Shown in pieces: positions 16,709 to 24,968 of a stretch of 64,000 nucleotides of DNA. Below the pieces are notes generated by a model that worked only from the letters and a program-made list of their open reading frames with translations, had not been told where the DNA came from and ran no database searches. The stretch is from JACDHG01 sp963811585 (GTDB lineage: Bacteria > Actinomycetota > Actinomycetes > Propionibacteriales > Nocardioidaceae). Numbering within the stretch: position 1 is the first letter of the stretch; the number at the start of each line of letters is the position of its first letter. The stretch covers positions 143,143 through 207,142 of the forward strand of contig CAWERR010000002.1 in the NCBI GenBank assembly GCA_963811585.1. The letters run 5' to 3'. Made by a program: the position numbers and the translations under genes.

Positions 16709-17566
16709 TCATGTGAGCACCCGGCGCTCGTCGGGGAGCCGACCCAGCCGCACCATCAGCCGGTAGGCGACGAAGCACGTGACTGCGCCAACCATCAACA
16801 CCACAACTCCTGCGGTCGAGCGGTAGCGGCCGATCACCTCCGGCTGCAGTGACAGCGCGAGCAGCACGAGCCACGGCGCAGCAGCGGCCAGCCGCGCACC
16901 ATTGACCACCCACGCCTGTCGCGACTCCAGCTCGGCGCGGGTGCGAGCGTCGTCGCGCAAGAACCGCGACAGCGTCCGGAGCAACCGCCCCAGATCTCCA
17001 CCGCCGACCTCGCGGGCAATGCGCAACGACTCACAGACTCGGTCGCCCACCGGATCGGCGAGGGTGTCCTTGAGCCGATCGAGACAGTCGCCGAACCGGC
17101 CTGATGCCACGTAGTCGCGACCGAACGCGGCAAACGCTGGGCGCAGCGGTGTCGGTCCGCGTTCGCCGAGCTGGCTGACCGCCTCTGGCAGCGAGAGTCC
17201 TGCGCGGACAGCTGACGCCAGGTTGTCGACCGCCTCGGGCCAGACCTCCGCCAGTTCCCGCCGCCGACGACGTACGCGTCCCCGCACGAGGCCGACGGGT
17301 GCGTATGCCGCCATGAGTCCAAACGCAACAGCGACCGGCGGCGTCCGGGAGACGAGGCCAACCACGATGCCGGCGACTGCACCGCTGATGACGCACAACG
17401 AGATGAATCCGAACGGCGTCACCGTGACGATGCCCGCGGACTTGAGCAGTTGCTCGAGCTTGGGCCGCAACACCGGCGAAAGCTCGCGCTGGCTGCCATC
17501 GCCGGTGAGCGCCACGAACACCAGAAGCAGGCCGAGCCCTGCCGTCAGGCCGACCAACGCCCCCAT
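16709..17566 (-). CDS. tadB: Type II/IV secretion inner-membrane protein TadB
   Basis: Protein of 285 residues, the first of the paired platform proteins. It starts with a helix (MGALVGLTAGLGLLLVFVAL), has paired helices around FGFISLCVISGAVAGIVVGL and VAVAFGLMAAYAPVGLV, the T2SF core (EAVDNLASAVRAGLSLPEAVSQL) and C-terminal helices (LAAAAPWLVLLALSL; GVVVLMVGAVTCFVAYRLM). I chose the ATG at 17566, one base after the TadA stop, instead of the longer frame to 17692 that overlaps tadA. Very tight packing supports one operon. Confidence 0.9.
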   Translation of the reverse strand: MGALVGLTAGLGLLLVFVALTGDGSQRELSPVLRPKLEQLLKSAGIVTVTPFGFISLCVISGAVAGIVVGLVSRTPPVAVAFGLMAAYAPVGLVRGRVRRRRRELAEVWPEAVDNLASAVRAGLSLPEAVSQLGERGPTPLRPAFAAFGRDYVASGRFGDCLDRLKDTLADPVGDRVCESLRIAREVGGGDLGRLLRTLSRFLRDDARTRAELESRQAWVVNGARLAAAAPWLVLLALSLQPEVIGRYRSTAGVVVLMVGAVTCFVAYRLMVRLGRLPDERRVLT

Positions 17567-17567
17567 G

Positions 17568-18854
17568 TCAACCGACCGCCTGCGTCGCACGTATGTCGTC
17601 GCTCCGCAAGAGCTGGTGGATGTCGATGCCAGACGCTGCGAACCGCTCCGGCCGCGACGGCATCCCCTGTGCTCGCTGCAGGCGGCCGTCACGGCTGACG
17701 AAGATCGCCTCCGTCTCGATCACATCGGCCTCCACCCGGCCGGGCACGGCGACGATCTCCCTGACTCTGCGCCGGCCGTCTGCTTCGACCGCGAGATGGA
17801 CGACGATGTCGACGCTGGCGGCAACGGTGGGTACGACGAACCGGGCGGAGATGTTCTCCCCCGCCAGCAGCGGGAGGGTGCACAGCTTCACCAGCGCCTC
17901 GCGGGCGGAGTTTGCATGCACGGTGGCCATGCCGGGCAGACCGCTGTTGAGAGCGAGCAGCAGGTCGAGGCACTCCTCCGCGCGGACCTCCCCCACCACG
18001 ATGCGCGACGGCCGCATCCGCAGCGCCTCCTTCACAAGGTGCCTCAGCTTGATCTCACCGGTTCCCTCGAGGCCCGCCTGGCGTGTCTGCATCGCGACCC
18101 AGTCGGGATGCTCGAACCGCAGCTCGAACACCTCCTCGGCCGACACGATCCGCTCGTGCCCCGGCACTGCGGACCCGAGGGTGTTGAGCAGCGTGGTCTT
18201 GCCCGCCTGCGTGCCGCCTGCCACCACAATGTTGAGGCCTGCGACCACACAGGCGTCGAGGAATACCGCCGCCTGGGTCGGCAGCGTGCCTAGCTCGACC
18301 AGCTCGCGCAGCCGGCTGGCCTTGACGACGAACTTGCGGATGTTGACAGCGCTGAACCCGCGGGTGATCCCGTCGAGTACGACGTGCAGGCGGTGGCCCG
18401 ACGGCAACATCGCGTCGACGAATGGGGACGACACGTCGACCCGCCGCCCCGACGTCTTCAGCATCCGCTCGACCAGATCGCGCACTTGCGCCGTGGTCAG
18501 GATCGTGGTGGTCAGCTCGTGCCCGCCGTCGCGGGCGACGAAGACCCGCGCTGGCTCGTTGATCCAGATCTCCTCGACCGAAGGGTCGTCCAGATACGGC
18601 TGCAGCGGGCCGAAGCCGGCGACCCGCGCGACCAACTCGGCCACTACGCGGTCGGGATCGTCGACTGGTCGCACGGCTCCGGACAGGCTGCGGTCGTCAT
18701 GGGCGCGCACCACGGCCTGGGCCAGCCGACGTACGGTCTCGACCTCGGTCAGCGGGTCGATCCCGCTGCGCCGAACCTGTTCGCGGACGTCGGCGTCAAG
18801 CTGCTCGAGGGCAGGGGTTGTCGACGCAGACCTGGCGGCAGCGGTCCGGGTCAT
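17568..18854 (-). CDS. tadA: Tad secretion ATPase TadA (CpaF type)
   Basis: Hexameric secretion ATPase of 428 residues that powers pilus assembly or secretion through TadBC. Motifs: N-terminal domain with DPSVEEIWINEPARVFVARDGG, Walker A AGGTQAGKTTLLNTLG, aspartate box IVSAEEVFELRFEHPD, Walker B RPSRIVVGEVRAEECLDLLLALNSG and the His box GMATVHANSAREAL. It is the first gene of a seven-gene minus-strand run: tadA, tadB, tadC, pilin-like, tadE, second tadE-like, tadG-like. No tadZ, prepilin peptidase or outer-membrane component is adjacent, so those must be encoded elsewhere. Its 5' end is repeated at 14107-14199. Confidence 0.95.
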   Translation of the reverse strand: MTRTAAARSASTTPALEQLDADVREQVRRSGIDPLTEVETVRRLAQAVVRAHDDRSLSGAVRPVDDPDRVVAELVARVAGFGPLQPYLDDPSVEEIWINEPARVFVARDGGHELTTTILTTAQVRDLVERMLKTSGRRVDVSSPFVDAMLPSGHRLHVVLDGITRGFSAVNIRKFVVKASRLRELVELGTLPTQAAVFLDACVVAGLNIVVAGGTQAGKTTLLNTLGSAVPGHERIVSAEEVFELRFEHPDWVAMQTRQAGLEGTGEIKLRHLVKEALRMRPSRIVVGEVRAEECLDLLLALNSGLPGMATVHANSAREALVKLCTLPLLAGENISARFVVPTVAASVDIVVHLAVEADGRRRVREIVAVPGRVEADVIETEAIFVSRDGRLQRAQGMPSRPERFAASGIDIHQLLRSDDIRATQAVG

Positions 18855-18855
18855 G
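18761..18855. repeat. Intact partner of the tadA 5' duplication
   Basis: The first 94 bases of tadA. They are repeated in the same orientation, about 83% identical by eye, at 14107-14200 on the other side of the tad operon. The two copies are direct repeats about 4.6 kb apart and enclose the whole operon. Confidence 0.8.
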
Positions 18856-19048
18856 GCAGTCCCCTGCGTGGGTGCGACGGCTCGATGGGTGCGACAACTC
18901 GTCGGAGTTTGCCAAAACCTCAGGACCCGGCGCTACCCCCGTGAACGCATTTGTGGACGAGCATGACCACCCACGCAACATTGCAACTCACCCGTCCCGC
19001 GAGTTACACCACGCAGCGTGACAATGCTCGGCGGGCGGGCCTTGGCCC

Positions 19049-19972
19049 TCAGCGGTATTGGTTGATCACGTCCAGCGGCTGGTCGTCCCATCCGTGTGCG
19101 GCGATGAGTCCCCAGCAGTCGGGCCGCGACCCGTCAGTGTCGGTGAGGCCGTACTCGTCGGCCAGCTGGCGGGCGGTGAGCACCTCGCCTGAGAACCGGC
19201 CCGGGTTGGTGTCGGCGGCCAGCGCCGCGACACCACGAGCGACGTACGTCGGCGACTCGGAGATGGCAAAGCCCGGCACGTCAGTGCAGGCGTCGCGCCA
19301 GGTCTCTTCGGTGACGCCGAAGTTCTCCAGCATGCGCTCCGAGCGCAGCCAACCCGGCGTCACGCCAACGGCAGTAACCGGGCGGTCTTTGAGCTCGACA
19401 GCGAAGTTCTTGACCAGGCGGTCGACACTCGCCTTGACGAAGTCGTAGTAGAACCCGACGCCGGCCCGTACCTCACCGTTGACGGCGCTGGTGCCGTCGG
19501 TCATCTCCACCAGTAAGCCTGGTCCTGTCTCGAGCAACAACGGCATCGCTGCGACGGTCGTGATCACGTGCGTGTCGATGCCCATCCGCAGCATCTGCAG
19601 TCCGCCGGTCAGGTCGTGCTCCCACAGCGGCTTGTCCCACTGCGCGTACCGGTCACCGCCGAAGATGTCGTTGATCAGCACGTCCAAACGCCCGTGGTCA
19701 TTGCGGATGCGATTTACGAGGGACCGAACGGCATCGACTTCGAGATGGTCCACACGCAGCGCCACGCAGTCGCCTCCGGCGGCCCCCATCAGCTCACCTG
19801 TCTCCTCGATGGTCTCCGGCCGGTCCATATCTGACGGGCCGGTTACCCGGCTGCTGCGCCCGGTCGCGTAGACGAACGCGCCTGCTCGCGCTAGCTCCAC
19901 CGCAAGGGCACGACCCGCACCACGCGTCGCGCCCGCCACGAGGGCCACGCGACCCGAAAGATCACCGCCCAC
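19049..19972 (-). CDS. Short-chain dehydrogenase/reductase
   Basis: Classical SDR fold of 307 residues. The NAD(P) motif is GATRGAGRALAVELARAGA near the N-terminus, then DHLEVDAV, and GRLDVLINDIFGGD in place of the usual NNAG. The active-site region reads EMTDGTSAVNGEVRAGVGFYYDFVKASVDRL, where the family YxxxK appears as YDFVK. PGWLRSERMLENFG follows the active site as in related enzymes. The C-terminus (RQLADEYGLTDTDGSRPDCWG) is shared by a group of uncharacterised actinobacterial SDRs. It begins with GTG inside the end of the YjbR-like gene. Substrate unknown. Confidence 0.88.
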   Translation of the reverse strand: MGGDLSGRVALVAGATRGAGRALAVELARAGAFVYATGRSSRVTGPSDMDRPETIEETGELMGAAGGDCVALRVDHLEVDAVRSLVNRIRNDHGRLDVLINDIFGGDRYAQWDKPLWEHDLTGGLQMLRMGIDTHVITTVAAMPLLLETGPGLLVEMTDGTSAVNGEVRAGVGFYYDFVKASVDRLVKNFAVELKDRPVTAVGVTPGWLRSERMLENFGVTEETWRDACTDVPGFAISESPTYVARGVAALAADTNPGRFSGEVLTARQLADEYGLTDTDGSRPDCWGLIAAHGWDDQPLDVINQYR

Positions 19973-20297
19973 CTTGCCGGCCTCCCGAGCTGAGTACGTC
20001 GTCCTCCGTCTGGAGGCGCCACGCCGACGTCACGGCATCCTCAACGGCTCCGTCATCGCCGGCATCGAGGTCCGCGACGACCATCATGTGCTTGGCGAAC
20101 CGGGGCGGCACCGAGAAGACATCCGGGTGCTGATGGAGCAGTGCGTCGCGTACGTCGAAGGGGACCCGTACGACTACGTGTGTCGCGTCCAGCTCCCGCG
20201 CGACAAGCCGCCCGCGGCATTGCCACCGGGCTTTCCCATCGACAGACCTGCGCCGGACGCCGGCGAGCGAAGTCGCGAGCTCATCGAAGTCGTGCAT
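19962..20297 (-). CDS. MmcQ/YjbR-like DNA-binding-fold protein
   Basis: Small protein of 111 residues in the MmcQ/YjbR (DUF419) family. It follows the family pattern: an N-terminal helix with FDELATSLAGV, a strand pair WQCRGRLVARELDATHVVVRVP, a DALLHQHPDVFSVPPRF loop, and a C-terminal helix AVEDAVTSAWRLQ. YjbR has a double-wing fold similar to phage transcription factors, but its function is unsettled. The start is the ATG at 20297; a longer frame to 21014 is not coding. The last 11 bases overlap the start of the SDR, indicating coupling. Confidence 0.78.
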   Translation of the reverse strand: MHDFDELATSLAGVRRRSVDGKARWQCRGRLVARELDATHVVVRVPFDVRDALLHQHPDVFSVPPRFAKHMMVVADLDAGDDGAVEDAVTSAWRLQTEDDVLSSGGRQGGR

Positions 20298-20347
20298 GTC
20301 CACCGCGGCAGTCTGGCACGCAACGGTGGCATGGCAGACGGCGCGAC

Positions 20348-20911
20348 TCAGTAGCCCTCGCTCGGCCAGCCGAACTCGCCGACGTACCAGACCGCGGACG
20401 TCCAGACGGCGCAGATCACGGTGGCGAAAAGCAGACCACCAGCCACGGGCAGCAGCCAACCTGGCGCGGACTTGGCTCGAACGGCGATCACCTTCACCAC
20501 AACCGCCCCGTAGAGTGCACAGCCGGCGATCGAGTGCACGAGCACACGGGTTGGGGTGTCCCCGCCGGACTGAAACCCGAGCGCCCAGATGCATGCGTAC
20601 GCGACGGGAAGGGACAGCAGGATCGCAAGACCGCCGGACACGCGGTGTGCCATGCCGAGCCAGGAGGGTGCCCGGATACCCAGCTTCCCGTAGAGCCAGA
20701 GCGCGCCGACTATCTGCCCGACGGCCAGGACTCCGACGGCCACCGCCAGGTAGACCTTCATCTCCAGCATCGAGCCGAACCCGAAGGTCGCGATCGGCTC
20801 GGAGGTGGGCTCGTGTTGGCTGCCATAGACACCCAGCAACAGCGCGACGACACCTCCCGCTGCGAAGGCGGTCAGCGGGACGACCATCTTGCTCGAGACG
20901 GTGCTGGCCAT
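20348..20911 (-). CDS. DUF6529 membrane protein
   Basis: Integral membrane protein of 187 residues with five hydrophobic segments: VVPLTAFAAGGVVALLLGVYG, MKVYLAVAVGVLAVGQIVGALWLYGKL, AHRVSGGLAILLSLPVAYACIWALGFQS, RVLVHSIAGCALYGAVVVKVIAV and PGWLLPVAGGLLFATVICAVWTSAVWYV. The AHR.SG, HS..GC..YG and PGW motifs match DUF6529, a family of small actinobacterial proteins with a cytochrome-b561-like spread of histidines. A role in electron transfer is possible but not shown. The ATG at 20911 was chosen over a frame to 21052 without homology. Confidence 0.82.
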   Translation of the reverse strand: MASTVSSKMVVPLTAFAAGGVVALLLGVYGSQHEPTSEPIATFGFGSMLEMKVYLAVAVGVLAVGQIVGALWLYGKLGIRAPSWLGMAHRVSGGLAILLSLPVAYACIWALGFQSGGDTPTRVLVHSIAGCALYGAVVVKVIAVRAKSAPGWLLPVAGGLLFATVICAVWTSAVWYVGEFGWPSEGY

Positions 20912-21008
20912 ACATGCATGATGGCGCTTCTGACCTCGACTTGGAAGCACGACCTCGAACCCTGCACCGGTCGTGGCCATCCCCGCTGCACGGGCGGAGA
21001 CTTGGAGC

Positions 21009-22223
21009 GTGCACACATCCGAACCCCGAGTCGCCACCCTCGTCCTTTGCACTCCGACCGGCGAGGTGGTGGGACAGTTACCGCCGTTTCAAGCCACGTT
21101 GCCCTGGTGGCAAGACGCGGAGGACCTGGTTCGGTGGGTCCAGGAACATCACGGGATCGAGGTGACGATCCTCCGACTGTTGAGTGCGACCCTTCCGGCG
21201 CCACCGGGCGGAGGCGTGACCTACCTCGCGCAAGTTGACCAAGCGAGGGCGCGCAGCCTGCCCCTCGTCCCCTGGCACGGTGCTCTGGACCAACACCCGC
21301 TGCGGTTGCCCTATGCCGACCCGAGTGGACCCGACCGAGATCTGGCATGGGCTGCCTCCGCACTGGAAGACCTCGGCCTACGACGCGCCGGCCACCCACA
21401 GCAGATACGTACGTGGAACCTCTCCAGCTTGTGGCGGATCCCGGTCGAGGGCGGCAATGTCTGGCTGAAGTGCGTGCCCCCGTTCTTCGCCCATGAGGGG
21501 GCGATCTTGACGCGGCTGCAACACGCTCCTGTTCCCCCGCTGCTGGCGCAAGGGAGCGGGAGGATCTTGATGCCGGAGATACCCGGCGAGGATCAATACG
21601 AGGCGCGCGGTCAAACCCTGCTGGACTTGGTGACGATCCTCGTTGGCCTGCAGATGGAGTGGATCGATCGCGAGCAGGAACTGCTCGGCATCGGGCTACC
21701 GGACTGGCGAACGGCCGCTCTCACCGAACTGGTCGAGTCCGTCGTACGCCGGACCGCTGCAGACCTCGTCGACCGCGACCTGCTCGCGCTCAACGATCTG
21801 ATTGAGGGGATGCCTCAGCGGTTCGCGATGCTGGAGCAATGCGGGATCCCCGACTCCCTCGTGCATGGTGACTTCGCTCCGGGCAACGCCATCGGTGACG
21901 GCGACCGCCTGGTGCTCTTGGACTGGGGAGACTGTGGCGTCGGGCATCCACTTCTCGACCAGTCCGCATTCGTCGACCGGATTCCTCAGGAAGTGGTCTC
22001 GCATGTGAGGGAGCTTTGGGCAAACCTTTGGCGTGACGCGATCCCCGGTTCTGATCCCGAACGAGCCGCGGACATCCTCGCGCCACTGGCGGCGGCGCGT
22101 CAGGCCGTTATCTACCAGGGCTTCCTCGACAACATCGAACCGTCCGAGCATCCTTACCACCGAGGCGACCCCGCTCACTGGCTTACCCGGGCGGCGGAGT
22201 TAGCCAGGAGCGTCAACCTTTGA
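21009..22223 (+). CDS. Aminoglycoside-phosphotransferase-fold protein with extra N-terminal domain
   Basis: Two-domain protein of 404 residues. The C-terminal two thirds is an APH/choline-kinase fold: NVWLKCVPPFFAHEGAI carries the ATP-binding Lys and Glu, SLVHGDFAPGNAI is the catalytic loop (HGD..P.N), and LVLLDWGDCGVGHPLLD is the metal-binding segment. The first about 110 residues (ATLVLCTPTGEVVGQLPPF and VTILRLLSA...YLAQVDQ) resemble a small Nudix-like alpha/beta module seen ahead of such kinases, but no Nudix box is visible. The GTG at 21009 has GGGCGGAGA eight bases upstream. Its 3' end overlaps the convergent regulator gene by 24 bases. The substrate is unknown and it need not be a drug-resistance gene. 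Confidence 0.8.
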   Translation: MHTSEPRVATLVLCTPTGEVVGQLPPFQATLPWWQDAEDLVRWVQEHHGIEVTILRLLSATLPAPPGGGVTYLAQVDQARARSLPLVPWHGALDQHPLRLPYADPSGPDRDLAWAASALEDLGLRRAGHPQQIRTWNLSSLWRIPVEGGNVWLKCVPPFFAHEGAILTRLQHAPVPPLLAQGSGRILMPEIPGEDQYEARGQTLLDLVTILVGLQMEWIDREQELLGIGLPDWRTAALTELVESVVRRTAADLVDRDLLALNDLIEGMPQRFAMLEQCGIPDSLVHGDFAPGNAIGDGDRLVLLDWGDCGVGHPLLDQSAFVDRIPQEVVSHVRELWANLWRDAIPGSDPERAADILAPLAAARQAVIYQGFLDNIEPSEHPYHRGDPAHWLTRAAELARSVNL

Positions 22224-23120
22224 GGCCAGTGTCGAGGCCAGCAGTGCAGCAGCGCTGCCGATCCGGTCCCCCAGCTGGAGGCACTCGGGTGGAGCACGGT
22301 GGGACTGCGCTCCACCGACGGCCACGACCAGGTCGGGCTGGTCCGCGCGCAGCCCGGCGACGACAGACTGGAGCCCGTTGACGTCAGTGGCCTGGGTGAC
22401 CGCGAGCACGGCACAGACCGCCTGATGGGCCTTCGTCGCCCTCACCCAGTCGGTCACCGGCAGGTCGGCGCCGACGTACGCCGCATTCAGTCCCAGCCGC
22501 CGGGCCGCCGCCGCAAACGCGAGCGCACCAAGCTCATGGCGCGCCTTCGGCGGGAGACCGACGATGATGCGCGGACCACTCGCCTGGGATGCCGCCGCGT
22601 CGTACGCCGCGGCGAGGCGCCGCTGGACGGCGTACGAGACCAGGTGCTCGCCGGCTACGTCGACCCGGCCGGCCTCCCATGCGACACCGAGAGCCACCAG
22701 CGACGACATCAGCCAGTCGTCGACGACCGACTCGAACGACGACCGGCTGAAGCGCTCGTCGAGCACGCGGGTGAGGGCGACCCCGTCGAGGTGGGCGGCG
22801 GCGTCGATGAACTCCTCCGTGTCGAGGGCCGCACCCGCGGTGATGGCGCCGTCGGACGGGCGGGCAGGCAGCGCAACAGGGACCGGCCGGATCTCGCCCG
22901 CTTCGGACCGGCGCTTCGCCTCGTCCGCAGCCTGGCGCGGCGACCAGCCATCGAGGACCAGCGAGCACATCACCGTGAGCACGTGCACGGCCTCGTCGTC
23001 GTAGAGCCGGTAGCCCGCCTCTGTGCGGTGCGGTGTGACGACTCCGTAGCGCCGCTCCCACGCACGAAGCGTCGAGACCGTCACTCCGACGAGCTCGGCA
23101 GCCCGCTTGATCGTGTACAT
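22200..23120 (-). CDS. MerR-family B12-dependent photoreceptor regulator, CarH/LitR-like
   Basis: Regulator of 306 residues with three domains. Residues 1-70 are a MerR winged HTH (YTIKRAAELVGVTVSTLRAWERRYG). Residues about 100-175 are the four-helix cap of cobalamin proteins with Trp148 and Glu158-His159 (VAWEAGRVDVAGEHL). In CarH these residues cover the adenosyl group of adenosylcobalamin. Residues about 183-300 form the B12 Rossmann fold, with His195 (RHELG) at the position of the cobalt-ligating histidine of DxHxxG; the preceding Asp is replaced. Family members repress in the dark as AdoCbl-bound tetramers and release DNA in light. The SRPBCC gene lies 12 bases upstream on the same strand and the lipid operon is divergent. 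Light sensing is inferred from these residues. Confidence 0.88.
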   Translation of the reverse strand: MYTIKRAAELVGVTVSTLRAWERRYGVVTPHRTEAGYRLYDDEAVHVLTVMCSLVLDGWSPRQAADEAKRRSEAGEIRPVPVALPARPSDGAITAGAALDTEEFIDAAAHLDGVALTRVLDERFSRSSFESVVDDWLMSSLVALGVAWEAGRVDVAGEHLVSYAVQRRLAAAYDAAASQASGPRIIVGLPPKARHELGALAFAAAARRLGLNAAYVGADLPVTDWVRATKAHQAVCAVLAVTQATDVNGLQSVVAGLRADQPDLVVAVGGAQSHRAPPECLQLGDRIGSAAALLASTLASKVDAPG

Positions 23121-23132
23121 GGTTTGTGGGGT

Positions 23133-23570
23133 CTAGGAGCCCAGTGACGCAAGGGCCCTCTTCAACCCCGTCTCGGCCCCGTTGCCCAGCCGTCGAAGGG
23201 CAGGCGCCAGCAGCGGCGCCACCAGCCGGGCCGCCCCCTTGAAGGCGAAGTCCGCGCGGTAGGTCAGCTCGGTGCCGCCGCCGGGGACCTCGATGAGCGT
23301 CATGGTGTCGTGCGCAACAACCGTGTCGTTCTCGCCGCGCAGCCGGAGGAAGTACGGCGACGTGGACTCCTCGACGACATAGGTCAGCTCGGTCTCGCGG
23401 CCGAGGAACTTCGAGACGTTGTGGTAGCGCGTTCCGACCCCTCCATCGCCGCTCTCGCGCGTGGTGCGCAGCGTGCCCGGATCCCACTCCTCAGTGCTGG
23501 TGAAGTCACTGAGGTAGGCGAAGACCTCGGCCCTCGGCCGGTCGGTGACGACGGTGCGGACGATTTTCAC
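23133..23570 (-). CDS. SRPBCC-fold (START/polyketide-cyclase-like) protein
   Basis: Protein of 145 residues with the SRPBCC ligand-binding fold: IVRTVVTDRPRAEVFAYLSDF at the N-terminus, STEEWDPGTLRT, a central beta sheet (TRYHNVSKFLGRETELTYVVEE) and a C-terminal helix (APALRRLGNGAETGLKRAL). Such proteins bind hydrophobic ligands or act as cyclases. The GTG at 23570 follows GGAGAG by six bases; the frame to 23582 starts with a TTG upstream of that site. It is probably transcribed with the CarH-like gene from the operator region at 23585-23640. Inference: it handles lipid or pigment intermediates made by the neighbouring operon. Confidence 0.85.
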   Translation of the reverse strand: MKIVRTVVTDRPRAEVFAYLSDFTSTEEWDPGTLRTTRESGDGGVGTRYHNVSKFLGRETELTYVVEESTSPYFLRLRGENDTVVAHDTMTLIEVPGGGTELTYRADFAFKGAARLVAPLLAPALRRLGNGAETGLKRALASLGS

Positions 23571-23584
23571 GATGCTCTCCAAAC

Positions 23585-23639
23585 GTTTGACAAACCTTGG
23601 TCAAACACTCTAGCATCCGTCTCACCAAACCTTAGACAA
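23585..23639. promoter_or_regulatory. Twin AAACCTT-centred operator between divergent light-locus operons
   Basis: Site 1 (23585-23606) is a perfect inverted repeat, GTTTGAC-N8-GTCAAAC, with AAACCTTG between the arms. Site 2 (23622-23639) repeats the centre and right half: TCACC, AAACCTTA, GACAA. The two AAACCTT cores are 35 bases apart in the same direction. Site 1 covers the -35 box of the plus-strand promoter; site 2 lies just past the expected transcription start. A MerR-type dimer or CarH tetramer is the natural binder because the regulator gene is 465 bases away and divergent. Confidence 0.6.
23587..23616 (+). promoter_or_regulatory. Sigma-70-like promoter of the lipid-modification operon
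   Basis: TTGACA (23587-23592), an 18-base spacer and TAGCAT (23611-23616) form a good housekeeping-type promoter. It points at the FAD oxidoreductase gene, about 80 bases upstream of its start. It is embedded in the inverted repeat, so a bound repressor would block it. Confidence 0.55.
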
Positions 23640-23696
23640 TCCGTTTCCCGCGCAGCGCCGAATCACAGGGTGTACGCACAAAATCTGGAGGCACCC

Positions 23697-24968
23697 TTGA
23701 GCACAGCAGCCCGGCCGACGGCGGCGGTGATCGGCGCCGGCATCTCCGGCCTGACCGCAGCGCACGTGCTCAACCGGACCCACCACGTGACCGTGTTCGA
23801 GGCCGACACCCGCGTCGGCGGCCACGCGCACACGCACAACGTCCCGGCCGCCGACGGCAGGGCGCTCCGGATCGACAGCGGCTTCATCGTCCACAACGAG
23901 CGCACCTACCCCCACCTGCTGCGGCTCTTCCGCGAGCTGGACGTGCCGACGCAGGCCACCGAGATGAGCATGAGCATCACCTGCGATGCATGCGGCTTGT
24001 CGTACGCCGGCGGGCGCGGGCTGCGTGGCCTCCTCGCCCAACCCTCCCGGCTGGCCGACCCGCGGTTCCTGCGGATGCTGGCCGAGGTACGACGCTTCCA
24101 CCGTGCCGCGCACGCCCTCCTCGACGATGGCGGCGCCACTGACCCGACCTGGGGCGAGTTCCTCGCCGAGGGCAAGTTCTCCGACTTCTTCGTGCAGCAC
24201 TTCGCCCTCCCGCTCGTCTCTTGCGTGTGGTCCTCGGGTGACGTCGACTCGGTCGCCTACCCCGCGCGTCACCTGTTCCGTTTCCTCGACCACCACGGGA
24301 TGCTCTCGGTGGCCGGTTCTCCGAGCTGGCGCACCGTGACCGGGGGCTCGGCGACGTACGTCGACCGGCTGGTTGCGCGCCTGCCCGACCTGCGTTGCGG
24401 AACGGCCGTGACCTCGGTGGTCCGCCACGACGGCGGCGTCGAGTTGCGCGGCGCAGCCGCCAGCGAGGTCGCGACGTACGACCGGGTCGTCATCGCCACT
24501 CATGCCGACCAGGCGCTCGACCTGCTCGCAGATGCGACGCCCGAGGAGAAGCAGGACCTGGGTGCGATCAAATACTCCGTCAACGAGACCTGGCTCCACC
24601 GGGACTCCTCAGTCCTTCCCGAGAGCCGGAACGCGCGCGCGTCATGGAACTACCGGATGCGCTGCGACACCCCCACCGACGGTGTCCTGGTCAGCTACTG
24701 GATGAACCGGCTGCACGGGCTCGATGACTCCGACGACCATGTGGTCACCCTCAACGCCGCGGGGCGAGTCGACCCGACCACCGTCACCGCGCGGATGACT
24801 TATGCGCACCCGGTCTTCACCCACCAGGCGGTCGGCGCGGCCGGCCGGCTGCGCACCGCCGGCGGCGCGAGGCTCGCCTTCGCTGGGGCTCACCTCGGCT
24901 GGGGCTTCCACGAGGACGGCTGTCGTTCCGGCGTCGAAGCGGCGGAATCCTTCGGGGGGCGCTGGTGA
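23697..24968 (+). CDS. FAD-dependent amine-oxidase-like oxidoreductase (COG2907 type)
   Basis: Flavoprotein of 423 residues. The dinucleotide motif is AVIGAGISGLTAAHVLNRTHHVTVFEADTRVGGHA; then RIDSGFIVHNERTYPHLLRLFRELDV, the middle FALPLVSCVWSSG, and at the C-terminus the second FAD-contact segment RLAFAGAHLGWGFHEDGCRSG. This is the COG2907 protein that usually accompanies DUF1365 and a cyclopropane-synthase-like methyltransferase. In Rhodobacter sphaeroides a similar gene set responds to singlet oxygen, and a related pathway makes methylated unsaturated and furan fatty acids. The start is the TTG at 23697, five bases after GGAGG; a frame to 23310 is a shadow. First gene of a coupled operon; a role in desaturating methylated acyl chains is inference. 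Confidence 0.87.
   Translation: MSTAARPTAAVIGAGISGLTAAHVLNRTHHVTVFEADTRVGGHAHTHNVPAADGRALRIDSGFIVHNERTYPHLLRLFRELDVPTQATEMSMSITCDACGLSYAGGRGLRGLLAQPSRLADPRFLRMLAEVRRFHRAAHALLDDGGATDPTWGEFLAEGKFSDFFVQHFALPLVSCVWSSGDVDSVAYPARHLFRFLDHHGMLSVAGSPSWRTVTGGSATYVDRLVARLPDLRCGTAVTSVVRHDGGVELRGAAASEVATYDRVVIATHADQALDLLADATPEEKQDLGAIKYSVNETWLHRDSSVLPESRNARASWNYRMRCDTPTDGVLVSYWMNRLHGLDDSDDHVVTLNAAGRVDPTTVTARMTYAHPVFTHQAVGAAGRLRTAGGARLAFAGAHLGWGFHEDGCRSGVEAAESFGGRW

Noticed and set aside
20973..21008. Earlier GTG start for the APH-like gene
   Set aside because: No ribosome site is visible there, while GTG 21009 has GGGCGGAGA at a good distance.
21009..22223. Calling the APH-fold gene an aminoglycoside-resistance gene
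   Set aside because: The kinase motifs are shared by many non-resistance kinases, and the extra N-terminal domain and context do not suggest resistance.
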